The notes below the pieces were generated by a model. It was not told the origin of the DNA and searched no databases. It saw nothing but the letters and a program-made list of their open reading frames with translations. From Azoarcus sp. (GTDB taxonomy: Bacteria; Pseudomonadota; Gammaproteobacteria; Burkholderiales; Rhodocyclaceae): a stretch of DNA of 64,000 nucleotides. Both the position numbers and the translations under genes were made by a program. The DNA lies in NCBI GenBank assembly GCA_030604735.1, contig JAUVVG010000004.1, forward strand, positions 62,001-126,000, read 5' to 3'. This document shows positions 54,611-64,000 of the stretch, piece after piece (positions within the stretch are counted from its first letter, which is position 1; the number at the start of each line of letters is the position of its first letter).

Positions 54611-56128
54611 TCAGGCGCGGGCGCTACGGCCCCAGGGCGCCGGTCCATGCATGACCGGCTCGAGGTCCTGGATCGACTGGTGACACAGGCGGGCATAGCG
54701 CGGACCATGCCAGCCGCAGACAAAGGCCGCGGCGGCGCAAAGCTCCGGGTCGTCGCCGACCCGGGCCGACAAACGGGTGCGGGCCACATCGAGGTCGTTG
54801 ATGAAACCCAGCGCATTCTGCGCCTTGGTCAAGGACTTGATGAAGCGGGAGGTCGCCTTGCCCGGCATCAGCGGCGCGAAAAACTCCATGCCGTAGCGCA
54901 ATTGTTTCAGGGCGATTCTGAGCGCGTGGAGACGGGCCGGCACCAGATCCTGCGCCGCCTGGTAGCGTTTTCGGATCTTCTTGCGCAATCGTGTCATCTG
55001 TAATCTGACGAAAACGGTGAGGTCGGCCGCGCCGATCAGGTTGTTGGTGGGGAGCGCGTGCAAGGCGGCGATGAAGCCGATCAGCAGGCGGCCCTGGGCG
55101 GCCGGATCGAGTTTCTGCTTGGCTTCGCGCCGGGCGGCATCACGTTCCTCATGCACCATGGATTGCAGTCTTGCCAGCGCCGAGTCCTCGGCAGCAGTGG
55201 TGCCGGCGACCGGAGAAAGAATCTCCTCGTAGAGTACGTCGAGGTCGCGCGCGTCGCCGAAACTGTTCGCGTTGTCCTTGAGTCGCGCGCTCCAGTCTTC
55301 CACGAACTCGCTCGGCAGCGCGGGTGCGAACAACCGCAACAGCGAGCGCAGGCGCCGCTGTGACACGCGCAGCTGGTGAATGAACTCCGGATCGTCGCTG
55401 TCCGCGGCCCCGATCGCATTGGCTTGCCATTGGCGTATGCAGGCCGAGGCCAGCGACTGGAAAGCCTCGACTGGCGTCTGGTCGGGTCGGATATCGGATG
55501 GCGCAGCGCGGGCCGGGCGCAGCGCGTGCCCGGCATGCAGGCGGTAGCCACGCTCTGCTTTGCTGACGTCGTTCGGGATCAGCGGCAGATCGGCGGCGAG
55601 GCGGCAGGCGAGCAGCACCAAGTCGAGCGGCTTTCCCCGTTCCAGCTCGAGCTCGAGCTCGCATATTGGTTCGGTATGCTCGCCGCAGATGACCTCTCCC
55701 GTGTCGATCATCATCAGGATGCGCACGTTCTCATCCGGCGCATGGAGCCGGGTTTCGCGCCGGAAGCGGGTCGAGAACACCGGAACCAGCTCATCCTGAT
55801 AACGTGCCAGCAGCTTGCGCACCTTGGGCTGATCGACCGCCGAAAAGTCGAAGCTGCCGGTGAAGGCCTGCTCCCACTCCGGACGCTGGCTGAGGCCGCC
55901 GGTCGACTCGGCGGCACATTTGACCGTCTGCAGCCACTGTCGACCGTGCCGGCGGGTACGTACCGCGACCTTTCGCGACTTCAGCTCCAGATCAGCGGTG
56001 TCGTAGTAGGTGTTCTCCAGCGTCGCCGCATTCCCCTGCTTGGGGGCCGCCTGGATCAGGGGGTGGCGGCGCAGCGCGGGCAGTGCCTTGCGCGGCAGTG
56101 CGAGCTTGAGTTCGATCTCTTGGGTCAT
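54611..56128 (-). CDS. CYTH and CHAD domain protein (YgiF-like)
   Basis: MTQEIELKLALP CYTH ExExK; IHQLRVSQRRLRSLLRLFAPALP and ALRIALKQLRYGMEFF CHAD motifs. Confidence 0.93.
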   Translation of the reverse strand: MTQEIELKLALPRKALPALRRHPLIQAAPKQGNAATLENTYYDTADLELKSRKVAVRTRRHGRQWLQTVKCAAESTGGLSQRPEWEQAFTGSFDFSAVDQPKVRKLLARYQDELVPVFSTRFRRETRLHAPDENVRILMMIDTGEVICGEHTEPICELELELERGKPLDLVLLACRLAADLPLIPNDVSKAERGYRLHAGHALRPARAAPSDIRPDQTPVEAFQSLASACIRQWQANAIGAADSDDPEFIHQLRVSQRRLRSLLRLFAPALPSEFVEDWSARLKDNANSFGDARDLDVLYEEILSPVAGTTAAEDSALARLQSMVHEERDAARREAKQKLDPAAQGRLLIGFIAALHALPTNNLIGAADLTVFVRLQMTRLRKKIRKRYQAAQDLVPARLHALRIALKQLRYGMEFFAPLMPGKATSRFIKSLTKAQNALGFINDLDVARTRLSARVGDDPELCAAAAFVCGWHGPRYARLCHQSIQDLEPVMHGPAPWGRSARA

Positions 56129-56238
56129 GAGGGGCGAACCATCCATTCCTCGGCGGGTTGGAAAACCCTGTCTGATGTGTGGGATAAACTCCTTACATCA
56201 TAGTCCCTGCGATGCGGGGCGTCTTGCGGGAAAATATT

Positions 56239-58989
56239 TCATTTCCCTCCTTTCTTGGTGCCCTCCTCTCGTACGCCAGACCCGCTGCGCATCCGATCTG
56301 TGCGCTGGTCCTCTCCGAATACCTGTGACCAGAGCTCGACCACCGGATCACGTGCCGCACCGATCTCGGTCGGCTCTACCCGCGAGGGCTGGTCCTTGAG
56401 GCGTTGCCTATGCTGCAGGCGGCGGAACAGTCGGTAGCTGTCGGCGCAGGCCGAAGCCAGATCGACTGGAATCAGTCCGAGTTCGCCGGCTATTCTGAGT
56501 AGCGCGATGTTGCCTAGATTGGCGGTCAGCTCGACATGCCGGTGGGCATGGCCTAGCACCAGGTACTGGATCAGGAACTCGACATCGATCAAGCCTCCGG
56601 CGTCGTGCTTGAGCTCGAAAAGCGGTCCCTTGCCGGCATGCGCGTCACGCATCTTGCGACGCATCGTCAGCACTTCCTCGCGCAACGTGTTCAGATCACG
56701 TGGCTGGCGCAGCACTTCGCAGCGAATCCGCTCGAACGCCTCGCCCAGCGATTTGTCGCCGGCGGCGAAGCGGGCCCGGCTCAGGGCCTGGTGCTCCCAG
56801 ACCCAGGCCGATTCGAGCTGGTATTTGCGGAAGGCCTCGAGCGAGGTCACCAGCAGACCGGCGTTGCCGTTCGGGCGCAGGCGCAGATCGGTCTCGAAGA
56901 GGATGCCGGCCGCGGTGCGGGTCGATAGCCAGGTGTTGATCCGCTGGGCGTAACGCGAATACACCTCGATCGCGTCGGGCGAGTCGTCGTCGAACAGGAA
57001 TACGATGTCCAGGTCGGAGGCGTAGCCGAGCTCCTTGCCGCCAAGCTTGCCGTAGGCGATCACCGCGAAGCAGGGGGTGTCCCGGTGCTGCTTGCGGATC
57101 TTGCGCCAGACCAGCGGCAGGGTGAGCTCCAGGATCAGGTCGGCCAAAGCGGACAAGTGATCGGCCAGTCTCTCGACGGTCAGCTTGCCCGAGATGTCCT
57201 GGGTCAGCAGCCGGAACACCTGGGCATGATGCTGCTCGCGCATCATGTCCATCTGCTGTTCCATGTCCGGTTCGATCGCATCGAGGGCCTGTCCCAACTC
57301 GCTCTGCAGGCTGGACCAGTCCGGCTCGGCCTCGAGATTGCGGTCGTCGAGCAGTTCATCGAGCAGGATGGGGTGGCGGGTCAGGTAATCGGCGGCCCAG
57401 CTCGATGCGCTCATCAGGTCCGCGACCCGCTTCAGCGCTTGCGGGTACTGCTGCAACAGCGCGAGATAGGCCCCGCGGCGGGTGATCGTCTCGAGCAGGT
57501 TCAGGCAGCGCGACAAGGTGTCGTCGGGCAAGGGTGTGTCCGCAGCCACCTCGACGATGCGCGGCACCAGGGCATCGAGACGACTGCTGATGTGGGCCGG
57601 CAACTGCTGGTATCGCGGACTCTCATGCATCGCGGCCAGCCAGCGCGCGGCCGCCTTGGGGGTGCGATAGCCGAGTTGGGTCAGGATAGGCTCGATCCGG
57701 TCGGCATGTTCGGCCGAGGTCCACACCAGATCGAGGTCGTGGTCCTTGTCGCTGGGATCGCTGAAGACGTCGTCGAAATGATGGCTGACCGCCTTGCGAT
57801 GGCTGGCCAGCACCTGGTTGAGGGCGTCGAAGTCATCGAAGCCGGCCGCGCGGGCGATCGTCGTCCGGTCGGCTTGGTCTGCCGGCAGGTCATGGGTCTG
57901 GGCATCGTCGAGGTACTGCAGGCGGTGTTCCAGTCGACGCAGGAAGACATAGGCCTCGGTCAGCTCGGTCACGGCAGACCGTGTGAGAATGCCACGCTCG
58001 GCCAACTCGCCGAGGACCTTGAGTGTTGGCCGAATCTGCAGTTCCTTGTCACGGCCGCCGCGAATCAGCTGGAAGACCTGTGCGATGAATTCGATTTCTC
58101 GAATGCCGCCCGGGCCGAGCTTGACGTTGTTCGCGCGCTCGCGGCGGGCGACCTCGCGACGGATTTGGCTGTGAAGGTCGCGCATCGCGTTGATCGCGCC
58201 GAAGTCGAGATACTTGCGGAACACGAACGGGCGGGCGATGCTCTCGAGTTCGCGATAGCGCTCGCCGCCGAGCACCCGCGCCTTGATCCAGGCGTAACGC
58301 TCCCATTCCCGACCCTGGGTGATGAAATAATTCTCGAGCATGTCGAAGGAGCACACCAGCGGACCGGAGTCTCCATTCGGACGCAGCCGCATGTCTACCC
58401 GGAACACCTGGCCGTGCTCGGTGACCTCGGACAAGACCTTGATGATCTTCTTGCCCAGACGTTCGAAGAACTCGAAATTGCTGATGACCTTCTGGCCGCC
58501 GGTGTCGCCGTCTTCCGGATAGACGAAGATCAGGTCGATATCAGAGGACACGTTGAGTTCGCGTCCGCCGAGCTTGCCCATGCCGATGATCAGCAACTCC
58601 TGCACCCATCCCGCGGCAGACAGCGGCTCCCCATAGCGGCTGACCAGCGATGCGCGCAACATATCGTGTGCATTTCGGATGGCGACCTCTGCCAGGGTGG
58701 TCATCGTCTCGGTGACCTCCGTCAGATCGGCGCGATCGTTCAGGTCGCGGATGACGAGGTGGCACAGCACCCAGGTACGCAGTTCCCGCAGCGCCGACCC
58801 CAGCCGGTCCGCATCGAGTCCGCGCTCGGCCAGAAAGGCCTGCATGGCCTCGGCATCGATGGCCGCATCGATGGACTGTGTCAGCGCGCCGGCCAGCCAG
58901 GTCCGGCTTTGCAGCATGCGTGAGAGAAAACGCGACAATTCTGCGGCACGGCGGATGGGGGCGGGCAGGGAGGCGTCGTCTAAGGTCAT
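56239..58989 (-). CDS. glnE: Bifunctional glutamine synthetase adenylyltransferase/deadenylase
   Basis: GMGKLGGRELNVSSDIDLIFVYPEDGDT; YGKLGGKELGYASDLDIVFLFDDD. Confidence 0.97.
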   Translation of the reverse strand: MTLDDASLPAPIRRAAELSRFLSRMLQSRTWLAGALTQSIDAAIDAEAMQAFLAERGLDADRLGSALRELRTWVLCHLVIRDLNDRADLTEVTETMTTLAEVAIRNAHDMLRASLVSRYGEPLSAAGWVQELLIIGMGKLGGRELNVSSDIDLIFVYPEDGDTGGQKVISNFEFFERLGKKIIKVLSEVTEHGQVFRVDMRLRPNGDSGPLVCSFDMLENYFITQGREWERYAWIKARVLGGERYRELESIARPFVFRKYLDFGAINAMRDLHSQIRREVARRERANNVKLGPGGIREIEFIAQVFQLIRGGRDKELQIRPTLKVLGELAERGILTRSAVTELTEAYVFLRRLEHRLQYLDDAQTHDLPADQADRTTIARAAGFDDFDALNQVLASHRKAVSHHFDDVFSDPSDKDHDLDLVWTSAEHADRIEPILTQLGYRTPKAAARWLAAMHESPRYQQLPAHISSRLDALVPRIVEVAADTPLPDDTLSRCLNLLETITRRGAYLALLQQYPQALKRVADLMSASSWAADYLTRHPILLDELLDDRNLEAEPDWSSLQSELGQALDAIEPDMEQQMDMMREQHHAQVFRLLTQDISGKLTVERLADHLSALADLILELTLPLVWRKIRKQHRDTPCFAVIAYGKLGGKELGYASDLDIVFLFDDDSPDAIEVYSRYAQRINTWLSTRTAAGILFETDLRLRPNGNAGLLVTSLEAFRKYQLESAWVWEHQALSRARFAAGDKSLGEAFERIRCEVLRQPRDLNTLREEVLTMRRKMRDAHAGKGPLFELKHDAGGLIDVEFLIQYLVLGHAHRHVELTANLGNIALLRIAGELGLIPVDLASACADSYRLFRRLQHRQRLKDQPSRVEPTEIGAARDPVVELWSQVFGEDQRTDRMRSGSGVREEGTKKGGK

Positions 58990-59013
58990 GGAGTCCGGTT
59001 TCCGGTTCGTTGC

Positions 59014-59019
59014 TAGAAT
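59014..59019 (+). promoter_or_regulatory. Candidate -10 (TAGAAT) upstream of yhdP
   Basis: tgcTAGAATgtgtg, just upstream of glnE start on the opposite strand. Confidence 0.35.
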
Positions 59020-59135
59020 GTGTGACCGCCTGCCGAGCGCAAGGCGACGGACCTTTGCTTCTGATGGTTGTCGAACGATTGTAGCCAACCCGGGCCGCCT
59101 GTTTGCGTCCGGAAGCAGGTTTTCCGATATAGAAC

Positions 59136-62100
59136 ATGACTCTCCCCAGCCAAAGCCGACCTGATTCCGATGATGATGCGGACATTCGACTGCCCGCCAG
59201 ATGGGCGCGTCTGGCACGCAATCTCGCCTGGGTGGTGTTCTTCTCGCTCGGGTTGCTTTTGCTCGTGGTGCGGGAAGTGCTGGTGCCCCGGGTACAGGAG
59301 TTCCAGCCGCAGATCGTCGCGGCCATAGAGCGCGCCACCGGACTGGCCGTCGAGATCGAGACGCTTTCCGCCGACTGGCAGGGGCTGCGTCCGCGTTTTC
59401 ATGTCGGAGGGCTGACCGTGCGCGATCGTGCTGGCAGCGACGCGTTCCGGCTGGAGCGGGTGGATGCAGTGCTGTCCTGGCGATCGGTGATGAGTGCCCG
59501 CATGCAGTTTCACCGCCTGGTCTTTCACGAGCCGCATCTGTCGATCCGACGCGATGAAGCGGGCAGGCTCTTCATCGCCGGAGTCGAGATCGCGTCGGAA
59601 CGTGGAGCGGCGGCGCTGCCGGCGTGGGTGCTCGGGCATCGCGAAGTGATGGTGCGCAATGCCCGGGTCGACTGGCAGGATGAGCAGCGCGCTGCGCCGA
59701 TGCTGACGCTGGACGACGTGAACCTAAGGCTGACCGTGCTGGGTGCCCGCTACCGTTTCGCGGTCCGGGCCAGCGCGGTCGGGCAGACCGGCGGGACGCT
59801 CGATCTGCGCGGCGACCTGATCGCCGAGTCGCCGTCCGAGTTGTTTTCATGGAACGGCCAGCTCTATGCGGCACTGGACGGCGTCGACCTGGGCGACTGG
59901 CTGGCATGGGTCGACCTGCCTCTGCTCGAGCGCGGTCGTGGGTCGCTGCGTGCCTGGCTCGATCTGGTCGATGGCGAGCTTACCTCGGCTTTGTCGGAGC
60001 TCGTCCTCATGGATGGCCGGGTCCAGGCGACCACCGAACTGCCGGCGCTATCGGTCGCGATGTTGCGGGGGCGGATCGGCTATCGGCCGCTGAGTGGCGG
60101 GGGCGTCGAGATGGAGGCCTCCTCGCTCGAGATGATGCTGGGTGACGGAATGCAGGTGGGGCCGACCGAGCTGTCCTTGAGACTGGCGCCGGTAGCGGAC
60201 GATATGCTGGCCAATGGACGCTTCAGCGCGAGCAGGCTGGACATCGACGGGCTCCTGCGGCTGTCCTCGCAGCTACCCTTTCCGGCTGAGCTTCGCTCGC
60301 AATTGGTTGCGATGGCACCGGGTGGTCGGGTGAGCGATGTGCGGCTGGAGTGGAATCGGGCCGCTGGTTCGGAGCCCGATTGGAAGCTGGGGGCGCGTTT
60401 CGAGCAATTGTCGTTGCGACCGTTTGGCAACGTCCCGGGCGTGTCCGGGCTGTCCGGGTCGGTACAGGGTGATCATGCGAAAGGGCGTTTCCAACTGGAT
60501 AGCCGTGATGTCACGGTCGAAATGCCGCGGGTTTTCCCCGAACCGACGCTTTCGCTCGCGTCGCTGTTCGTCGAGGGGGGGTGGCAGCGACGGGACAAGG
60601 AATGGGAAGTCGCGCTGGACGGTCTTCGTTTCGAGAATCCGGATGCGGCGGGCTCGGGGACCGGGCGTTACCGGACGCTGAGCGGGGGCCGCGGCGAGAT
60701 CGACATCGCGGTGCGTCTGACCCGGGCGGATGCGACCGCGGTATGGCGTTATCTGCCGTTCCAGGTCGGGGCAGGCGCACGGGACTGGGTGCGCTCGGCG
60801 CTGATTGCCGGTTCGGTGCCGGACGCCCGTTTGCGTTTGCGGGGAGACCTGAACCAGTTTCCCTATGATCAGGGCGAGGACGGGCAATTTCTGGTGACGG
60901 TCAGGGTGGCCGATGCCAGCCTTCGGTATGCCGATGGCTGGCCGCTGATCGATGCTATCAACGGCGAGGTCCGCTTCGAAGGGCCGGGCATGAGTATCGT
61001 CGCGGACAGCGGGCGCATTCTGGACGTGGCATTGAGCGAGGTGGTTGCCGACGTACCCGAACTCGGGACCCCCGACGGCGAGGTGATGACGCTGACCGGC
61101 AAGGCGGCCGGTGAGACCGCCGAGTTTCTGCGGTTCATCGCCGAGAGTCCGGTACGTGACTACATCGGCGGCTTCACCGATGGTCTGCGCGCCGAAGGGC
61201 GGGGCGAGCTCGATCTGCAACTGGTGATGCCGCTCGAGACCATCACCCGTACTGCGGTCAAGGGTGAATATCGCTTCAGCGGCAACCAACTCGCGATCAT
61301 GGACGGCCTGCCTCCGCTGAACGAGGCGAGAGGCCGGGTGTTGTTCACCGAGAGCACGCTCAGCATCCCGGAGTCGAGTGCCAGAGCCCTGGGCGAGCCC
61401 TTGCAGCTGACCGCGGCGACCGGAGCGCAGGGCGGTGTCCGGTTCAAGATGGCCGGGCGGGTGTCGAGCCGCGCGCTGAGGGAGCGGTATGACTTGCCGG
61501 CGCTGTCGCACCTGTCGGGCTCGACCGGCTGGCAGGCCGAGGTCGATGTACGCGAGGGACGTTCCGCGATCAGGGTCGACAGCACGCTGGAAGGGGTGTC
61601 GTCCAGTCTTCCGGCTCCGCTGAACAAGCGCAGCGTGGAGGCCTGGCCGCTTCAGGTGCGAATCGATCTGGCTCAGGCGGGAACGCATGAACATCTGCGC
61701 GCGCATACCGCGGATGGTCGGATCGACCTGGACTTGAGCCGACGCAAACAGGGAACGGCGTGGGTGCTGGAGCAGGGCGGAATCGGCGTCTTCGCGCCGG
61801 TGCGGGTGGCCGATCGCGGGGTGATGGTGTCCGCCCGTCTCGACCACCTCGACCTGGATGCTTGGCGCGCGGTGCTGGATCCGCAAGGCGAGCTGGACGA
61901 CAAACGGGGTGAAGGGGATCCTGACGGCATGCTGGCGGCGGTCGATGTGCAGATCGGCAAGTTGAAGGCCTGGGGGTTCGATTTCTCCGATTTCATGCTG
62001 ACCGCGACCGCCGACAGTGGAGCGGTGCAGGGGCGTGTCGCGAGCGCTGAAGCACAAGGGAGTTTCCGCTGGGATGGGGCGGGTGGCGGCGCGCTGCAGG

Positions 62101-63017
62101 CGCGGCTGGAACATCTGACCATGGGTGCGGAGACAAGCTCGGACGAACAAGCCGCGCAACGTTTGGCCGAAGAGACGCCTTTGCGCAATCTGCCCGCGCT
62201 CGATGTCGTCGTCGATCGCTTTTCGCTGCGTGGCATGGACCTGGGACGCCTTGCGCTTGCCGCCAGAAACGAGGACGGGCTGTGGCGGCTGGATTCGCTG
62301 GAGTTGGCTTCGCAAAGTGGCCAGTTGACCGGGGCCGGCTGGTGGAGGCCGGGCAATCGGATGTGGACCGAGCTGAGCTTTTCGCTCGCCTCCGGCGATG
62401 TGGGGGCGTTGATGACTTCGCTCGGCTATCCGGCGGTGATCAGCGGCGGCAATGCCGAGATGAGCGGGCGCGCCGCCTGGGCTGGGGCGCCGGCGCAGAT
62501 CCACCACCCGACACTCACCGGGGAGTTCGAGCTGCAGGCCAGGCAGGGGCAGTTTCGCAAACTCGAGCCGGGAGTGGGGCGCCTGCTGGGCATCCTCAGC
62601 CTGCAGGCTTTGCCGCGACGACTGACCCTGGATTTTCGCGATGTGTTCAGTGAAGGTTTCGCCTTCGATCTCATTTCCGGTAGCATTTCGATGGCTAGCG
62701 GGGTGATGAACACCGAGGATTTGCAGATCAGCGGTCCAGCCGCCAAGATCTGGGTGAGTGGTCGCGCCGATGTCGCGCGGGAGACACAGGACCTTCGTGT
62801 GATCGTCCAGCCCACCCTGACCGAATCGGTCGCCATCGGGGCCGCGGCCGGCTTGATCAACCCGGTCGCCGGGGTGGTCGCTTTTCTTGCGCAGCGAGTC
62901 CTCAGCGATCCGATCGAGCGCATGTTCGCGTTCAGTTACGCGATCACCGGCACCTGGAGTGATCCGGAAGTCGAGCGGATCTCCGGGGCGACGCCGGCAA
63001 GCCAACGTGAGCCCTGA
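59136..63017 (+). CDS. yhdP: YhdP family AsmA-like protein (1293 aa)
   Basis: N-terminal TM; VLVPRVQEFQPQIVAAIERATGLAVEIETLSADWQGLRPRF; C-terminal GAAAGLINPVAGVVAFLAQRVLSDPIERMFAFSYAITGTWSDPEVERI. Confidence 0.93.
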   Translation: MTLPSQSRPDSDDDADIRLPARWARLARNLAWVVFFSLGLLLLVVREVLVPRVQEFQPQIVAAIERATGLAVEIETLSADWQGLRPRFHVGGLTVRDRAGSDAFRLERVDAVLSWRSVMSARMQFHRLVFHEPHLSIRRDEAGRLFIAGVEIASERGAAALPAWVLGHREVMVRNARVDWQDEQRAAPMLTLDDVNLRLTVLGARYRFAVRASAVGQTGGTLDLRGDLIAESPSELFSWNGQLYAALDGVDLGDWLAWVDLPLLERGRGSLRAWLDLVDGELTSALSELVLMDGRVQATTELPALSVAMLRGRIGYRPLSGGGVEMEASSLEMMLGDGMQVGPTELSLRLAPVADDMLANGRFSASRLDIDGLLRLSSQLPFPAELRSQLVAMAPGGRVSDVRLEWNRAAGSEPDWKLGARFEQLSLRPFGNVPGVSGLSGSVQGDHAKGRFQLDSRDVTVEMPRVFPEPTLSLASLFVEGGWQRRDKEWEVALDGLRFENPDAAGSGTGRYRTLSGGRGEIDIAVRLTRADATAVWRYLPFQVGAGARDWVRSALIAGSVPDARLRLRGDLNQFPYDQGEDGQFLVTVRVADASLRYADGWPLIDAINGEVRFEGPGMSIVADSGRILDVALSEVVADVPELGTPDGEVMTLTGKAAGETAEFLRFIAESPVRDYIGGFTDGLRAEGRGELDLQLVMPLETITRTAVKGEYRFSGNQLAIMDGLPPLNEARGRVLFTESTLSIPESSARALGEPLQLTAATGAQGGVRFKMAGRVSSRALRERYDLPALSHLSGSTGWQAEVDVREGRSAIRVDSTLEGVSSSLPAPLNKRSVEAWPLQVRIDLAQAGTHEHLRAHTADGRIDLDLSRRKQGTAWVLEQGGIGVFAPVRVADRGVMVSARLDHLDLDAWRAVLDPQGELDDKRGEGDPDGMLAAVDVQIGKLKAWGFDFSDFMLTATADSGAVQGRVASAEAQGSFRWDGAGGGALQARLEHLTMGAETSSDEQAAQRLAEETPLRNLPALDVVVDRFSLRGMDLGRLALAARNEDGLWRLDSLELASQSGQLTGAGWWRPGNRMWTELSFSLASGDVGALMTSLGYPAVISGGNAEMSGRAAWAGAPAQIHHPTLTGEFELQARQGQFRKLEPGVGRLLGILSLQALPRRLTLDFRDVFSEGFAFDLISGSISMASGVMNTEDLQISGPAAKIWVSGRADVARETQDLRVIVQPTLTESVAIGAAAGLINPVAGVVAFLAQRVLSDPIERMFAFSYAITGTWSDPEVERISGATPASQREP

Positions 63018-63045
63018 CCGCAATTCGACCTATGGAGCTTCAAAC

Positions 63046-63879
63046 TTGAACTCGTCCGCCACTGCCCCGATTTCACCCCACCGAATTGCCGCAATCCAGA
63101 CGGTGTCCGGACCGGATGTCGCACAGAACCTGCGCGATGCCGCAGAGTTGATCGCGCAGGCCGCTGGCACGGGCGCGCAACTGATTGCGCTCCCCGAGTA
63201 TTTTCCGCTGATCAGTGCCGACGAGCAGGCCAAGGTTGCGATTCGAGAAAAGGCGGGTGAAGGGTTGCTGCAGGACTTTCTGCGCGAGGCCGCGCTGCGC
63301 CATGGTGTCTGGCTGATCGGGGGGACGGTGCCACTGCTTGCCGACGCGGAAGACAAGGTTCGCAATACCACCCTGGTTTTCGATGGCCGGGGCGAATGTG
63401 TCGCGCGTTACGACAAGATTCATTTGTTCGGCTTTCAGAAGGGCGAGGAGCGCTACGACGAGTCTGCGACGATAGAGGCGGGGCAGCAGGTGGTCGTTTT
63501 CGACTCGCCGGTCGGGCGGGTGGGGCTGTCGGTCTGTTACGATCTACGTTTTCCGGAACTCTACCGTCGCATGGGCGAGGTTGACCTGATCCTTGTGCCC
63601 GCGGCCTTTACCTGGACGACCGGCAAGGCGCACTGGGAGATCCTGCTGAGGGCGCGCGCGATCGAGAATCAATGCTATGTGATGGCGCCGGCCCAGGGCG
63701 GTCGCCATCCGTCCGGTCGCGTGACCTGGGGACACACGATGATCATCGATCCTTGGGGCGAAGTCCTGGTCTGTCGGGAAGAGGGCGCGGGGGTAGTCGC
63801 AGCCGACTTGGACCCGGCCCGAATCCTCTCGGTACGGACCAGTCTGCCCGCCCTGAGACATCGTTGTTTGGCCGACTGA
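63046..63879 (+). CDS. Carbon-nitrogen hydrolase (nitrilase superfamily, Nit-like)
   Basis: ALPEYFPLI, KIHLFGFQKGEERYDES, VGLSVCYDLRFPELYR, PAAFTWTTGKAHWEILLRARAIENQCYV; TTG start proposed at 63046. Confidence 0.93.
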   Translation: MNSSATAPISPHRIAAIQTVSGPDVAQNLRDAAELIAQAAGTGAQLIALPEYFPLISADEQAKVAIREKAGEGLLQDFLREAALRHGVWLIGGTVPLLADAEDKVRNTTLVFDGRGECVARYDKIHLFGFQKGEERYDESATIEAGQQVVVFDSPVGRVGLSVCYDLRFPELYRRMGEVDLILVPAAFTWTTGKAHWEILLRARAIENQCYVMAPAQGGRHPSGRVTWGHTMIIDPWGEVLVCREEGAGVVAADLDPARILSVRTSLPALRHRCLAD

Positions 63880-64000
63880 CCGGTTGCCCCGGACCCATCG
63901 CAATCGTCGTGCCGTGTCCCGGTGAGGGCAATCGCCCCCCTTGCCGAATCTGGGGGCCGTTGTGACGTCATTCCCACCCCAAACCCTGTCCTGCGCTGGC

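Noticed and set aside
55650-55672. ctcgagctcgagctcg repeat
   Set aside because: Explained by the ELELELE codons of the CYTH domain.
57085-58923. 612-aa plus-strand ORF opposite glnE
   Set aside because: Antisense shadow of a clear GlnE coding sequence.
60273-63023. 916-aa minus-strand ORF opposite yhdP
   Set aside because: Shadow ORF in GC-rich DNA; the plus-strand YhdP reading has family motifs and the antisense protein has low-complexity R/P/Q/H-rich composition.

Overview
The window is a GC-rich, densely coded proteobacterial chromosome segment, most likely beta- or gammaproteobacterial judging from gene order (inference). It carries about 60 mostly housekeeping genes. I saw no tRNA, rRNA, CRISPR array, prophage or transposase. 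The main blocks are: a conserved trmL-gpsA-secB-grxC-rhodanese // gpmA-envC-ctpA-moeB neighbourhood; a DctQM/DctP TRAP system whose binding-protein gene is convergent with its permease genes; a TAXI-type TRAP operon with two binding proteins and a universal stress protein; a full nqrABCDEF-nqrM operon ending in a CBS-domain gene; dispersed molybdenum-cofactor genes (moeA, a moeB-like gene, mog) with msrPQ; and a glnE / CYTH-CHAD / sixA cluster. I found no clear-cut new defence or mobile system. The best leads are: (i) the four-gene TAXI-TRAP/USP operon with a perfect inverted repeat at every gene junction; (ii) a BigR/SqrR-like dithiol ArsR regulator placed upstream of rhodanese-grxC-secB; (iii) long inverted repeats in the leaders of moeA, hemB, gpmA and nqrA, each ending about 36-46 nt before the start codon; and (iv) a CRP-like site upstream of the convergent dctP. 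All homology calls come from reading protein sequences and motifs from memory; no database search was run.
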